From Lautropia sp. (GTDB lineage Bacteria > Pseudomonadota > Gammaproteobacteria > Burkholderiales > Burkholderiaceae_E): 64,000 nucleotides of DNA. A model generated the notes under the pieces. That model did not search any database. It worked only from the letters and a program-made list of their open reading frames with translations, and was not told where the DNA came from. Positions 27,890 to 38,005 of the stretch are shown here, one piece after another; within the stretch, counting starts at the first letter, position 1, and each line of letters starts with the position of its first letter. The translations under genes were made by a program, and so were the position numbers. The stretch covers positions 248,001 to 312,000 of the forward strand of contig JAUMUG010000003.1 of NCBI GenBank assembly GCA_030530775.1, read 5' to 3'.

Positions 27890-30800
27890 ATGAAACGCAT
27901 GCTGTTCAACGCGACCCATTCGGAAGAACTGCGGGTTGCCATCGTCGACGGCCAACGGCTGATCGACATTGACATCGAGTCCGCCGGACGCGAGAGTCGC
28001 AAAAGCAATATCTACAAAGGCGTCGTGACCCGGGTCGAGCCCTCGCTCGAAGCCTGTTTCGTCAGCTATGGCGAAGACCGGCACGGCTTTCTGCCCTTCA
28101 AGGAGATTTCACGCTCCTATTTCAAGGCCGACGGTGATACCGGCCGCACGCCCCGCATCCAGGATGTCATCAGCGAAGGCCAGGAACTGATCGTCCAGGT
28201 CGAAAAGGAAGAGCGCGGCAACAAGGGCGCCGCGCTCACCACGATGATTTCACTGGCCGGCCGCTACGTGGTGCTGATGCCCAACAACCCGCGTGGTGGT
28301 GGCGTCTCGCGCCGCATCGAGGGCGAGGATCGTCAGGAACTGCGCGAGGCGATGGACAAGTTGCAAGTGCCCTCGGGCATGAGCCTGATCGCCCGTACCG
28401 CCGGCATCGGCCGCAGCGTCGAAGAATTGCAGTGGGATTTGAACTACCTGCTGCAACTGTGGGAGGCCATCGAATCGGCCGCCAGGTCGGCGGCCGGCGC
28501 CTTCCTGATCTATCAGGAATCCAGCCTCGTCATCCGGGCCATCCGCGACTATTTCACCGCCGATATCGGTGAAGTGCTGATCGACACCGAGGACATTTAC
28601 CAGCAGGCCACGCAGTTCATGGGCTACGTGATGCCCGACTACGTCGGCCGGGTCAAGCACTACCGCGATGCCACCCCGTTGTTCTCGCGCTTCCAGATCG
28701 AGCACCAGATCGAAACCGCCTATTCGCGCATCGTGCCCCTGCCCTCGGGCGGCGCCGTCGTCATCGATCACACCGAGGCGCTGGTAGCCATCGACGTGAA
28801 CTCGGCCCGCGCCACCCGGGGCTCGGACATCGAGGAAACCGCCTTCCGCACCAATATGGAAGCAGCCGAGGAAGTGGCGCGCCAGATGCGGCTACGCGAC
28901 CTGGGGGGCCTGATCGTCATCGACTTCATCGACATGGAATCGGGCCGTAACCAGCGCGAGGTCGAACAGTGCCTGAAGGAGGCGCTCTCCATCGACCGCG
29001 CCCGGGTGCAGACGGGCAAGATCTCTCGCTTCGGCCTGATGGAGCTGTCACGCCAGCGGCTGCGCCCGGCGCTCAACGAAGGCACGCACATCACCTGCCC
29101 GCGCTGCAACGGCACCGGCGTCATCCGGGACATCGAATCTTCGGCACTGCACGTGCTGCGTGTCCTGCAGGAAGAAGCGATGAAGGAAAACAGCGCCGCC
29201 GTCCACATCCAGGTGCCGGTCGAAGTCGCCACCTATCTGCTGAACGAAAAGCGCACCGAGATCGCCACACTGGAAGCACGGCTGAAGGTCGATATCGTCC
29301 TGATTCCGAACAGGTCGATCGAGACCCCGCATTACAAGCTGGAGCGTCTGAAGCACGACGACGAACGGCTGCTGTCCTATCGCAGCAGTTACTCGATGGC
29401 CGAGATCGACGACGAGGAAAACACCTATCTGGCCAACAAGTTCAACAAGCAAAGAAACAACCGCCAGGAAGCCGTCGTCAAGGGCATCACACCCGATCAG
29501 CCGGCACCGGCGCCCGCCCCTCGTGCCATGCCGGCGGCACCAGCCGGCAGCCAGGGCGGCCTGCTCGACCGCATCCTGAGCCTGTTCGGTTTCGGCTCCG
29601 CCAGCCAGGAGGGCGGGACAGCCGGAGCAACTCCTGCGCCGGTACCGGCCAATGGTCGTGGACGCAACGGCCGCCAATCCGAGGGAACCGGCAACGGCCG
29701 TTCCGAGCGTGGACGTCGCGGCGAAAACGCCAGCATCGGCAACGGACGCAACGGGCGTCGTACCGAGCGCACCGAACGGAGTGAACGTGCCGAACGCAAT
29801 GAACGCGCAGAGCAGACCGAACGGCCGACACGGCAACGGGCGGAGAAGCCGGCCCGTGACACGCGCGACGCAAGGGAAACACGTGAGGGACGCGAAGGAC
29901 GTGAGGCTCGCGAACCCCGCGACGGCCGCAAAGCACGTGAAAATCGTGAAGTCCGCGAGAACGGCCGTGATCGCGACACTGGCCGCCAGAATGGCGAGCG
30001 TAATGCCGACCGTGCCGAAACCGCTGCAGCCGAAAGCAGTGCTCCAGCCCGCGGCCGCAATCAGGAACGCGCTCGCCGCCGTCGCAACGCCGACAGCACC
30101 GAGGCTCAGCCGAACGAAGCGACGACCGTCACCGAGGCCCCGGAAGAGTCATCGAAGGTCGTTGCCGTCGCCGCGGCGCCGATCATCGACACGGTGACGA
30201 GCACCGAAGGCAATGACGCTTCCGCTGCAACGGCCGTGGCTGAAGAAGGCGAACGCCGTCGTCGTCGGCGTAACCGCCGCGATCGTAATGAAGGAGCCCA
30301 GACCGGACAGGACGCCGCCTCCCCGACCCCGGGCAAGGAAAGTGGTCAAGGCGTCGAAACGGCCTCTACGGAAGAAGGTGTGGAAGGAGTACCCGCCACG
30401 TCGCCCCGTGGCCGTCGCGCTCGACGGGGCACGACAGGCGCCTCCGGGGCCGCCGAGGTTTCCGCTCCGACGGCCGCCGAAGCCGATGTCGAACCGGCCG
30501 CACCGCCAGCCGACCCGCAGGTCGCGCCTGAAACACCGGCCCGCCGCAGCGACGCGAAAGCCCGCACCGTGGAAGCAAGCACCGAAACACTGCCACGGGA
30601 GCGCCCATCGTCACCTGCTGCCGAGGCGGCACCCGAAGCAACCCTGTCGGCCCCGCAATCCATCGCCGAAACACCACGATCCGTCACTGAAGCACCGGGC
30701 CAGGATACGACGGACAGCGGCGCCCCCCCCGCTGCTGCCATTCCGGCAAACCCGCCGGCGAGCGAAACCGGTCCGGCACCGATGGATACGCAGAAGCATC

Positions 30801-31111
30801 AGACGGTCGAGCAGCGCCCCGCCGAGCCCGAAACGGCTCCAGCCCCAGCCGCCGCACCGAGGAAACCCGCTACCAAACCGAGTGTTCCGGCACCGGAAGA
30901 AGCCCCCCGGGCACTGGAAGAAGTCGTCCAGTCCGCTGGTCTGGAATGGGTGCAGACCAGCAGCCCGGCCAGGTCTGAAGCCGAAACCGTCACCACGCCT
31001 GCGCCGCGCCGGCCGCGTCGCCAGCGCAAGCCGAAGGTACGGGTCGAAGCCGAACCTCTGCAGCAGGTCGAAACTCAGGCGAGCAAGCCCGGCGACGAAG
31101 GCAGCGCCTGA
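27890..31111 (+). CDS. rne: Ribonuclease E
   Basis: RNase E is the main endonuclease for mRNA decay and for rRNA and tRNA processing, and it scaffolds the degradosome. The catalytic half (residues 1-520) is well conserved: S1 domain near residues 36-118, metal-binding D302 ([10 protein letters not shown]) and D345 (VIDFIDM), and the zinc-link C403/C406 in CPRCNGTG. The C-terminal half (about 525-1073) is disordered: an Arg/Glu-rich stretch at about 620-750, then Ala/Pro/Glu-rich repeats, ending in a short basic tail. The ATG at 27890 has GGAG 7 bases upstream. At 1073 residues it is a long type I enzyme. Confidence 0.96.
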   Translation: MKRMLFNATHSEELRVAIVDGQRLIDIDIESAGRESRKSNIYKGVVTRVEPSLEACFVSYGEDRHGFLPFKEISRSYFKADGDTGRTPRIQDVISEGQELIVQVEKEERGNKGAALTTMISLAGRYVVLMPNNPRGGGVSRRIEGEDRQELREAMDKLQVPSGMSLIARTAGIGRSVEELQWDLNYLLQLWEAIESAARSAAGAFLIYQESSLVIRAIRDYFTADIGEVLIDTEDIYQQATQFMGYVMPDYVGRVKHYRDATPLFSRFQIEHQIETAYSRIVPLPSGGAVVIDHTEALVAIDVNSARATRGSDIEETAFRTNMEAAEEVARQMRLRDLGGLIVIDFIDMESGRNQREVEQCLKEALSIDRARVQTGKISRFGLMELSRQRLRPALNEGTHITCPRCNGTGVIRDIESSALHVLRVLQEEAMKENSAAVHIQVPVEVATYLLNEKRTEIATLEARLKVDIVLIPNRSIETPHYKLERLKHDDERLLSYRSSYSMAEIDDEENTYLANKFNKQRNNRQEAVVKGITPDQPAPAPAPRAMPAAPAGSQGGLLDRILSLFGFGSASQEGGTAGATPAPVPANGRGRNGRQSEGTGNGRSERGRRGENASIGNGRNGRRTERTERSERAERNERAEQTERPTRQRAEKPARDTRDARETREGREGREAREPRDGRKARENREVRENGRDRDTGRQNGERNADRAETAAAESSAPARGRNQERARRRRNADSTEAQPNEATTVTEAPEESSKVVAVAAAPIIDTVTSTEGNDASAATAVAEEGERRRRRRNRRDRNEGAQTGQDAASPTPGKESGQGVETASTEEGVEGVPATSPRGRRARRGTTGASGAAEVSAPTAAEADVEPAAPPADPQVAPETPARRSDAKARTVEASTETLPRERPSSPAAEAAPEATLSAPQSIAETPRSVTEAPGQDTTDSGAPPAAAIPANPPASETGPAPMDTQKHQTVEQRPAEPETAPAPAAAPRKPATKPSVPAPEEAPRALEEVVQSAGLEWVQTSSPARSEAETVTTPAPRRPRRQRKPKVRVEAEPLQQVETQASKPGDEGSA

Positions 31112-31154
31112 GCCATGCCCCTGCATCGCGGGGCCCCCATGGGCATGGATCGAG

Positions 31155-31194
31155 GAAAACACCACGACGGCTCCGGGAGCGTGGGCGTTTTCTT
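31155..31194 (+). terminator. Probable rne terminator
   Basis: A long stem pairs GAAAACACCACG-like bases (31155-31166) with CGTGGGCGTTTTC (31180-31192), with one bulge, and the loop contains GCTCCGGGAGC. It runs into TTTTCTT. It lies 44 bp after the rne stop. A second inverted repeat, CCATGCCC/GGGCATGG (31113-31120, 31141-31148), lies just before it and may help. Confidence 0.6.
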
Positions 31195-31351
31195 CCGCCC
31201 ATGCCGCTGGGGCCCCGACACGGCGTGAGCCGTCTGCCGCTTCGCCAGCCTCGACCCGGGGACTACTCCGCTATGCTTGATGCAACGAGCCCCGGCTCGA
31301 TCCTTGCGGTCGCCACCAGAAAAGCATGTCCACTCGATGCCACGATGGGGG

Positions 31352-31375
31352 GCAGACTTCGACAGCGGAGTCTGC
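31352..31375 (+). promoter_or_regulatory. Hairpin in the moaA leader
   Basis: A perfect 7-bp stem GCAGACT/AGTCTGC with a 10-nt loop lies 51 bp upstream of the moaA start. It could be part of a regulatory leader. The region is not clearly a molybdenum-cofactor riboswitch by eye, since I do not see its full conserved architecture. Confidence 0.3.
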
Positions 31376-31426
31376 GGCCTCCGTACCGTATCTGTTGGCA
31401 TTCCTATCCGACTTTCTATCTCTGTC

Positions 31427-32569
31427 ATGCCGGAACGTGTCATCCCCATTGTCGACATGCGTTCGCACAGGCGCGAACCGCCCACCCCGCCCGGGACTGC
31501 CGGTGCCGACGCGGCCGCACGGCTGCCACTGCCGACCGACGGCTCGCTGCCGGACGGACGGGGCCGGCCCTTGCACGATCTACGCATCTCGGTCACCGAC
31601 CGCTGCAACTTTCGATGTTCATATTGCATGCCGCGCGAGGTCTTCGGCAAGGATCACCCCTTCCTGCCGCACAGTGCATTGCTGAGCTTCGAGGAAATCT
31701 CCCGGCTGGCGCAGATCTTCATCGGTCTCGGGGTACGCAAGATTCGCCTGACCGGTGGTGAACCTTTGCTGCGACGCAACGTCGAGCGGCTGATCGAACA
31801 GCTTGCGGCCCTGCGCCGCCCGGACGGTCGGCCGGTCGAATTGACGCTGACCACCAATGCCTCGTTGCTGGCCCGCAAGGCCAGGATGTTGCGGCAGGCC
31901 GGCCTGGACCGAATCACGGTCAGCCTCGACAGCTTGAACGATGCGCTGTTCCGACGGTTGAACGATGCGGATTTTCCGGTGGCCCGCGTGCTGGCCGGCA
32001 TCGACGCTGCCCGCGAAGCCGGTTTTCCGAACATCAAGATCAATATGGTGGTCCGCCGGGGCCTGAACGACGGCGAGATTCTGCCGATGGTCGAGCGCTT
32101 TCGCGGTAGTGGCCATATCCTGCGCTTCATCGAATACATGGACGTGGGCGCCAGCAATGGCTGGCGGATGGACGAAGTGCTGCCGAGTCGTGACGTGGTG
32201 GCACGCATCGATGCCGTCCATCCGTTGGAAGCGGTCGGCGCCAACTACCCCGGCGAAGTGGCCAGTCGCTGGCGCTTTCTGGATGGTGCCGGCGAAATCG
32301 GTGTGATCTCATCGGTGACCCAGCCCTTCTGCTCCGACTGTTCCCGACTGCGCTTGTCGACCGAGGGCAAAATCTACACCTGTCTATTCGCGCATGAGGG
32401 CTACGACCTGAAGACTTTGCTGCGTGGCGGTCGCAGCCCGGCCGAAATTTCCGCCGCACTGGCTGCCGTCTGGCAAACCCGCCAGGATCGCTATTCCGAG
32501 TTGCGCAGTGCACAAACCGGCGCTCCGGCCGACCGGCGACGCATCGAGATGAGTTACATAGGTGGTTGA
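31427..32569 (+). CDS. moaA: GTP 3',8-cyclase
   Basis: MoaA is a radical-SAM enzyme that starts molybdenum-cofactor synthesis by turning GTP into 3',8-cyclo-7,8-dihydro-GTP. The first iron-sulfur cluster motif is [17 protein letters not shown] is the SAM-binding GGEP. The C-terminal cluster cysteines are in [18 protein letters not shown] (three Cys), and the protein ends in the diglycine tail YIGG. The ATG at 31427 is chosen from the family N-terminus VIPIVDMRS, giving 380 residues with a Pro-rich spacer before the core. It is followed after 6 bp by the mobA-moeA gene. Confidence 0.95.
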   Translation: MPERVIPIVDMRSHRREPPTPPGTAGADAAARLPLPTDGSLPDGRGRPLHDLRISVTDRCNFRCSYCMPREVFGKDHPFLPHSALLSFEEISRLAQIFIGLGVRKIRLTGGEPLLRRNVERLIEQLAALRRPDGRPVELTLTTNASLLARKARMLRQAGLDRITVSLDSLNDALFRRLNDADFPVARVLAGIDAAREAGFPNIKINMVVRRGLNDGEILPMVERFRGSGHILRFIEYMDVGASNGWRMDEVLPSRDVVARIDAVHPLEAVGANYPGEVASRWRFLDGAGEIGVISSVTQPFCSDCSRLRLSTEGKIYTCLFAHEGYDLKTLLRGGRSPAEISAALAAVWQTRQDRYSELRSAQTGAPADRRRIEMSYIGG

Positions 32570-32575
32570 ATCCCG

Positions 32576-34774
32576 ATGCGACACACGCCCACGACCCCAG
32601 ATGCCGGTACAGCCGAGGCCGTCGACATCACCGGCGTGATCCTCGCCGGCGGTGCGGCCCGGCGGATGCAGTCGGACAGTACTCATATCGACAAGGGGCT
32701 ACTGCCTCTGGGTGGCCACCCGCTGATCGTCTGGCTCCTGCAGCGGCTGGCCCCGCAGGTGAGCAGGCTGCTGATCAGTGCCAATCGCAATCTGCCATCC
32801 TATCGCCGCCTTGGCTTTCCGGTCGTCACCGACATCCATCCCGGCCAACCGGGCCCGCTGGCCGGCATTCACGCCGCGCTATCGGCGGCCGACACCGACT
32901 GGCTGGCCGTGACCGCCTGCGATACACCCTTTTTGCCGTCCGGCTGGGTATCGGTGCTGCTGAACGAGGCACGACGCCAGCAACGGCCGATCGCCTACGC
33001 CTGCGACAGCGAACGGGAACACCCGTTGGTGGCCGTCATCCACCGCTCGCTGCAACCCTCCTTCGAGCAGGCACTGACCGAAGACAACCGCCGCGTTCGT
33101 CGACTCTATCGACGACATGGCGCCATCACCGTCCGCTTCGACGACGATACCGCCTTCTTCAACATCAATACCCCCGAGAGCTGGCAGCAGGCGCAACGCC
33201 TGATCTCGATGCCTTGCGGATCTGCATCCGCGCCACCCTCCTCGTCCAACTCGCCTGGTTCGCCCACGTCCACCCAATCCTCGTCGCCGGACACTTCCTC
33301 CGTTTTGCATATTCCGCCTTCGAGTATCCTGGTCTCAACCCATCCGTCCACCCAGCCCGGCCCACCCGTGTCATTACCCTGCCCTCACACTCCGTCTGAC
33401 ACCCCCCCGGAGTCTTCGACGTCCTTTGCATCCGCACGTACCATGGCTTCATCATGGCCGGTGGCCCCCGATTTGAATAACGCGACCCTGAGTAACGCGA
33501 CCCTTGGTCTGCCCGGCTTCGACCCGAACGCCGTTTCGGTCGAACAGGCCCGTGCCGTGTTTGCACGTTGGCTGCCGACCGTGGTTGGCGTCGAGCCGTT
33601 GCCGCTGGCCGATTGCCTGGGGCGGACACTGGCCGAACCGCTCACTGCCCCCTTCGACCTGCCGCCGTATGACAATGCCGCGATGGATGGCTATGCACTG
33701 CGCCATAGCGATCTCGACGCCGGCGACGAACACCTGCTGCCGCTGGCCGGCATCACCCTCGCCGGAGATGCTCCCGCCGTGCTGCCCCCCGGCCACACGC
33801 GGCGCATCATGACCGGCGCGCCGATGCCTGTCGGGGCCGACACGGTCGTGCCGCAGGAAGAAGTCGGGCTGATCACTGCCGCGTCTGCGGACGATACCGC
33901 CGGCAAGCCAATGGTCCGCTTCGGTACCAAGGTGCGTGCCGGCCAGCACGTGCGGCTGCGCGGTGAGGACATGCGCACCGGTGATGTCGCCCTGCCGGCC
34001 GGTCGCCGCCTGATGCCGGCCGACATCGGTGTGGCAGCCTCACTGGGACTGGCCACCCTGTCGGTGTACCGCCGGCTGCGCGTCGGCGTGCTGTCCACCG
34101 GCAGCGAACTGCTGCAGGCCGGCCAAAACAGCACCGTCGAAGGGCGGATTTACGACAGCAACCGCCACACGCTGCTGACCATGGTCACGATGCAAGGTTA
34201 TCAGGCAGTGGACCTGGGCGTGCTGCCCGACCAGCCCGAGGCCCTGCAACAGGCGTTGCACGACGCCGGCGAGCGGGTCGATGTGATTCTGTCGTCCGGT
34301 GGGGCAGCCGGCGGTGATGCCGACTTCATTCAGCAGGTGGCGGCCATGCAGGGAGAAGCCCATGCCTGGAAGCTGCGCATGCGCCCGGGCCGCCCGTTGA
34401 TCGTCGGCCGCATCGGCCAGGCCGTACTGTTCGGTCTGCCCGGCAACCCGGTAGCCGCATTGGTCTGCTATTTATTCGTCATCCGTGACGCCCTGCGGCA
34501 GATGGCTGGTGCAACCCCGCAACGACCGCTGCCGATCCGGGCGCAAGCGGGTTGCGCTTTCGACAAACGTGCCGGCCGAACCGAATATCAGCGCATCCGC
34601 CTTCAATACAATGAATCCGGTGTGGCGGTTGCCACGCCGTGCGGCAGCCAGAGTTCGGCGATGATGCGCACCTTTGCCGACGCTGATGGCATTGCCGTGC
34701 TGCCCGAAGCCTGCGGTCCGGTCACGACGGGAGACTGGATCGACGTCATCCCGATGCACGGCCTGCTTGTCTGA
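32576..34774 (+). CDS. Fused MobA-MoeA molybdenum cofactor protein
   Basis: One frame of 732 residues joins two enzymes. Residues 18-212 are MobA, molybdenum cofactor guanylyltransferase: LAGGAARRM, DKGLLPLGG and TACDTPFLP, with a few extra residues between the GTP loop and DKG and Q where relatives have G. Residues 213-315 are a Ser/Pro/Thr linker. Residues 316-732 are MoeA, molybdopterin molybdotransferase: PYDNAAMDGYAL, LSTGSELLQ and LPGNPVAALVCY. No stop separates them. An internal ATG at 33443 lacks a ribosome-binding site. In relatives the genes are separate neighbours. MoeA inserts molybdate and MobA adds GMP, so the fusion covers the last steps of the pathway. Confidence 0.9.
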   Translation: MRHTPTTPDAGTAEAVDITGVILAGGAARRMQSDSTHIDKGLLPLGGHPLIVWLLQRLAPQVSRLLISANRNLPSYRRLGFPVVTDIHPGQPGPLAGIHAALSAADTDWLAVTACDTPFLPSGWVSVLLNEARRQQRPIAYACDSEREHPLVAVIHRSLQPSFEQALTEDNRRVRRLYRRHGAITVRFDDDTAFFNINTPESWQQAQRLISMPCGSASAPPSSSNSPGSPTSTQSSSPDTSSVLHIPPSSILVSTHPSTQPGPPVSLPCPHTPSDTPPESSTSFASARTMASSWPVAPDLNNATLSNATLGLPGFDPNAVSVEQARAVFARWLPTVVGVEPLPLADCLGRTLAEPLTAPFDLPPYDNAAMDGYALRHSDLDAGDEHLLPLAGITLAGDAPAVLPPGHTRRIMTGAPMPVGADTVVPQEEVGLITAASADDTAGKPMVRFGTKVRAGQHVRLRGEDMRTGDVALPAGRRLMPADIGVAASLGLATLSVYRRLRVGVLSTGSELLQAGQNSTVEGRIYDSNRHTLLTMVTMQGYQAVDLGVLPDQPEALQQALHDAGERVDVILSSGGAAGGDADFIQQVAAMQGEAHAWKLRMRPGRPLIVGRIGQAVLFGLPGNPVAALVCYLFVIRDALRQMAGATPQRPLPIRAQAGCAFDKRAGRTEYQRIRLQYNESGVAVATPCGSQSSAMMRTFADADGIAVLPEACGPVTTGDWIDVIPMHGLLV

Positions 34775-35121
34775 GCCTCGGGCCCGACTGCCCGAACCTG
34801 GGCTCCCGGGCCACAGCCGATTTGCCAGCCACGGAGCGGACACGGGCCGCGTTCGGCCGAGTCCGCCGTGTCCGCCCGTGCGTTTTCTGCGCTCCAGGCT
34901 CCCCGCTTTCCCTCCCCGATCCGATGACTCAACCCTGCTGCCCCTACGTCATGCTCGAGACCCCGTTGACCGATGTCGCCACGCCATATCTCCCCCCGTT
35001 GCCCCCCCTCGACCGCCTGGATGACGGTAATCGGGCAAGCCGGATCCGAGCCCGCCCGGCGCAAGCAGTGGCTGACGGGCAGCATCGGGACAGCGGCCAC
35101 GACACGGGAACCGGGAACGGA
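34775..35121. other. 347-bp gap after mobA-moeA
   Basis: No credible gene is seen, although the parvulin frame stays open upstream to 34822. That extension is Pro/Arg-rich, has no domain, and precedes an evident signal peptide, so I treat it as untranslated. No promoter is clear. Confidence 0.4.
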
Positions 35122-35736
35122 ATGGATCGGGGCAGCTCAACCGGTGCAGGAGAACTGACCGCCCGGTTGACGCTGGCCCTTGGGCTACTGTCGGCAGCTG
35201 CCGGTGCTGCCTGGGCCACGGATGCGCCGGACCGGCACGCGATCGATCCCAAAGCCGCTGCCGACGTGCCCGTACCACAACTGATCAGCGACGAGGTGCT
35301 GAGCGAGGAATACAACGCCTATCGCCAAAGCGTCAAAGGCATGAAGATGTACCGGGTCAGCTACATTCTGCTGGCCGATGAAGACAGCGCCCGCGACTGG
35401 CTCAAACGCATACGCTCGGGCGCCGGTTTCGAGAACGTCGCCCGCGAGCACTCCAAACACCAGGAAAGCGCGCTGCGCGGCGGCGCCCTGGGTACCTTCG
35501 CCACCTGCCGTTGGGCCAAGGACACGGTGGCGATGCTCGACGAACTGCGACCTGGCCAGATCTACAAGAAGCCGGTCAAGGCCAGCCACGGCTGGGCACT
35601 GTACCGGCTGGACGATGTGCAACCGCTGAAACCGCTCAGCTTTGCACAGTACAAGACCCAACTGCTCGAGGGCAGCTTCAAGCCCGAATGCCCGTGGGTG
35701 CCACCGGTGAACGTGGGGGTGCCGCGGCGACCTTGA
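35122..35736 (+). CDS. Secreted parvulin-type (PpiC) peptidyl-prolyl isomerase
   Basis: A predicted periplasmic prolyl isomerase of 204 residues. The ATG at 35122 gives a signal peptide with hydrophobic core LTLALGLLSAAAGAAWA and likely cleavage after AWA. The parvulin core runs from about residue 72 to 178: YRVSYILLADEDSARDWLKR, then ENVAREHSKH, GGALGTF and the C-terminal HGWALYRLDDV. SurA-like N-terminal helices are missing, so it is a single-domain enzyme. It faces the GspE-like gene, with which it converges after 58 bp. Confidence 0.8.
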   Translation: MDRGSSTGAGELTARLTLALGLLSAAAGAAWATDAPDRHAIDPKAAADVPVPQLISDEVLSEEYNAYRQSVKGMKMYRVSYILLADEDSARDWLKRIRSGAGFENVAREHSKHQESALRGGALGTFATCRWAKDTVAMLDELRPGQIYKKPVKASHGWALYRLDDVQPLKPLSFAQYKTQLLEGSFKPECPWVPPVNVGVPRRP

Positions 35737-35794
35737 AATCGTTGGCACGATTCCGTACCCGCGCAGAATGCTCCGCCGTCAAAGTGTCCCGCCG

Positions 35795-37630
35795 TCAAAG
35801 CTCCACCGGCGGGGCGTTCTTGAGCGCTTCACCCAGCGTGGTGAGCCCCGCCGTCACGCAGGCCGCGCCGGCCAGCCGCAGTGGCCGCATGCCGGATTTC
35901 ATCGCAGTCAGACGCAGTTTGCGCAGATCTGGCTCGTCGATGATATGGCGGCGAATCTCCTCGTCGTTCATCAGGATTTCGTAGAGGCCGGTACGGCCCC
36001 GGAACCCGGTCATGCGACACTGCAGACAACCGACCGCCCGATAGACCCGCTCGGGTTTGGGCAGTTTGCGATAGGGCTTGACGAAATCCTGCCAGACCTC
36101 ATCGCTGATTTCGCCATCATCCTGCCGGCATGCCGGGCACAGCGTGCGCGTCAGCCGCTGCGCCATCACCCCGATCAACGTCGATTGCAGCAGATAGGCC
36201 GGCACGCCCAGATCCAGCAGGCGGGTGATGGCACTCGGCGCATCGTTGGTGTGCAGCGTCGAAATCACCAGGTGGCCGGTCAGCGCGGCCTGCACCGCCA
36301 TCTCGGCCGTTTCCAGATCGCGGATCTCACCCACCATGATGATGTCCGGGTCCTGCCGCATCAGCGCGCGAATGCCGTCGGCAAAACCCAGATCGATGGC
36401 CGGCTGCACCTGCATCTGGTTGAAGCTGTTTTCCACCATCTCGATCGGATCTTCGATGGTCGAGACGTTGACTTCCTCGGTGGCCAGTTCGCGCAGCGTG
36501 GCATACAGCGTGGTGGTCTTGCCCGAACCGGTCGGTCCCGTCACCAGCACGATGCCGTGATTGCGACCGGTCATTTCCTTCCAGCGTGCCAGATCCTCGC
36601 CGGTCAGCCCCAACTGTTCGAAATCCCGTGACAACACGGCCGGATCGAACACCCGCATCACCAGCTTTTCGCCAAAGACCGTCGGCAGCGTCGACAACCG
36701 CAATTCGATCTCGTGCCCATCGGCGGCGCGGGTCTTGATCCGCCCATCCTGCGGCCGGCGCTTCTCGACCACATCCATCCGGCCCAGCAGCTTGATACGG
36801 CTGGTCATCGCCGACATGACCCCCGGCGGCACCTGATAGACATTGTTCAGCACACCGTCGATACGGAAACGCACCACACCCAGATCGCGACGCGGCTCCA
36901 AATGGATATCGCTGGCACGCTGCTCGAAAGCGTATTGCCACAGCCAATCGACCAAGGTCACGATGTGCTGATCGTTGGCATCGAAGTTGCGCCCGCTCTT
37001 GCCCAATTCGACCAGTTGCTCGAAATTGCTCTGCGAGCCGACCCGCCCGGTGCGCTGCGCACTGCGGATGGTGCTGGCCAGACTGAAGAATTCAACCAGA
37101 TAGCGCTGCAGATCGAGCGGATTGGCCATCACCGGCACCACCCGTTTGCGCAGCGTATGGCTCAGCTCGTTGACCCATTCGGCCGTCATGTAGGGTTCGG
37201 CGGTGGCGATCACCACCGAATCGTGGCTGACTTCCAGCGGCAGAATCCGGTAGCGGCTGGCATAGGCTTTGGACATCACCTCGCCGATGCGGGAAAAATC
37301 CACCTTCAGCGGATCGATGCGCTGAAAACCGACACCGGCCCGATCGGCAAACCACTGACACAACCAGTCCAGATCCAGCAGCCGATGGGGCGGCCGCAGC
37401 GACTTCAGCTTGCGCTCGGCGATCATCACCAGCGGATGGCGGTCGGCCGACGACAGACTGGCATCCCGGCTCAGCGTCACTGCCTGCTCATCGCTCAGAT
37501 GCCCTTCATGCGCCAGCAGCATCAGCAGTCTGTCGATGCTCAGTCGCCGTCCCGGCTCGCCCGGTAACATGGTCCCGTCGTCGGCTCCCTCGATGTGGGT
37601 TTGGATCACGCCAGTCTCGCTCACGCGCAC
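35795..37630 (-). CDS. GspE/PilB family secretion or pilus assembly ATPase
   Basis: A hexameric-type ATPase of 611 residues. An N-terminal GspE/MshEN-like domain (about 80-185) precedes the ATPase core: RASDIHLEP, Walker A GPTGSGKTTT at 365-374, the Asp box TIEDPIE, Walker B DPDIIMVGEIRD and the His box TLHTND. A four-Cys zinc module (C498, C501, C535, C538) follows. No inner-membrane platform, pseudopilin or secretin gene lies nearby, so its partner machine is encoded elsewhere. The start is uncertain: GTG at 37630 or ATG at 37570, where similarity begins. Confidence 0.9.
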   Translation of the reverse strand: MRVSETGVIQTHIEGADDGTMLPGEPGRRLSIDRLLMLLAHEGHLSDEQAVTLSRDASLSSADRHPLVMIAERKLKSLRPPHRLLDLDWLCQWFADRAGVGFQRIDPLKVDFSRIGEVMSKAYASRYRILPLEVSHDSVVIATAEPYMTAEWVNELSHTLRKRVVPVMANPLDLQRYLVEFFSLASTIRSAQRTGRVGSQSNFEQLVELGKSGRNFDANDQHIVTLVDWLWQYAFEQRASDIHLEPRRDLGVVRFRIDGVLNNVYQVPPGVMSAMTSRIKLLGRMDVVEKRRPQDGRIKTRAADGHEIELRLSTLPTVFGEKLVMRVFDPAVLSRDFEQLGLTGEDLARWKEMTGRNHGIVLVTGPTGSGKTTTLYATLRELATEEVNVSTIEDPIEMVENSFNQMQVQPAIDLGFADGIRALMRQDPDIIMVGEIRDLETAEMAVQAALTGHLVISTLHTNDAPSAITRLLDLGVPAYLLQSTLIGVMAQRLTRTLCPACRQDDGEISDEVWQDFVKPYRKLPKPERVYRAVGCLQCRMTGFRGRTGLYEILMNDEEIRRHIIDEPDLRKLRLTAMKSGMRPLRLAGAACVTAGLTTLGEALKNAPPVEL

Positions 37631-38005
37631 TTTCCGTCATTGTCGATCCGACAGATATACCCGAAGGCGCCGCCCAGCATCGCCCGGCACAGGACGAGTG
37701 GTTGCGGAGGGCGGCTGGGGTGCTGGCGCATCCGCGGGACGAACTGCCTGCCTGCGGCCAGAACCTGCACGCCGGTGCCGACGATCCGAATCGACGGTTT
37801 TCCGAGCACGATCGAAACAGGCCGCATAATACGCAGTTCCGACGTCCTCACCGGAGCCCTGAACGTTTGGACGGGCCGGCGGCTCCCCCGGTCGGACCGT
37901 CACCGCCGGTAGTGCCCGATACGGCCGGGTACGCCTCTGCCTCTCCTTCCGTGATCGCCGCCGTCCTGGCCCCAGGGTCTGAAAACGCCTACTACCCCGC
38001 ACACC
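37631..38005. other. 375-bp gap between divergent genes
   Basis: Intergenic DNA between the GspE-like gene (minus) and the 198-residue protein gene (plus). No tRNA, repeat or convincing promoter is visible. Open frames here lack domains. Confidence 0.4.

Noticed and set aside
29497-30060. Arg/Ser-rich frame of 187 residues antisense to rne
   Set aside because: It mirrors the repetitive rne tail and has no independent support.
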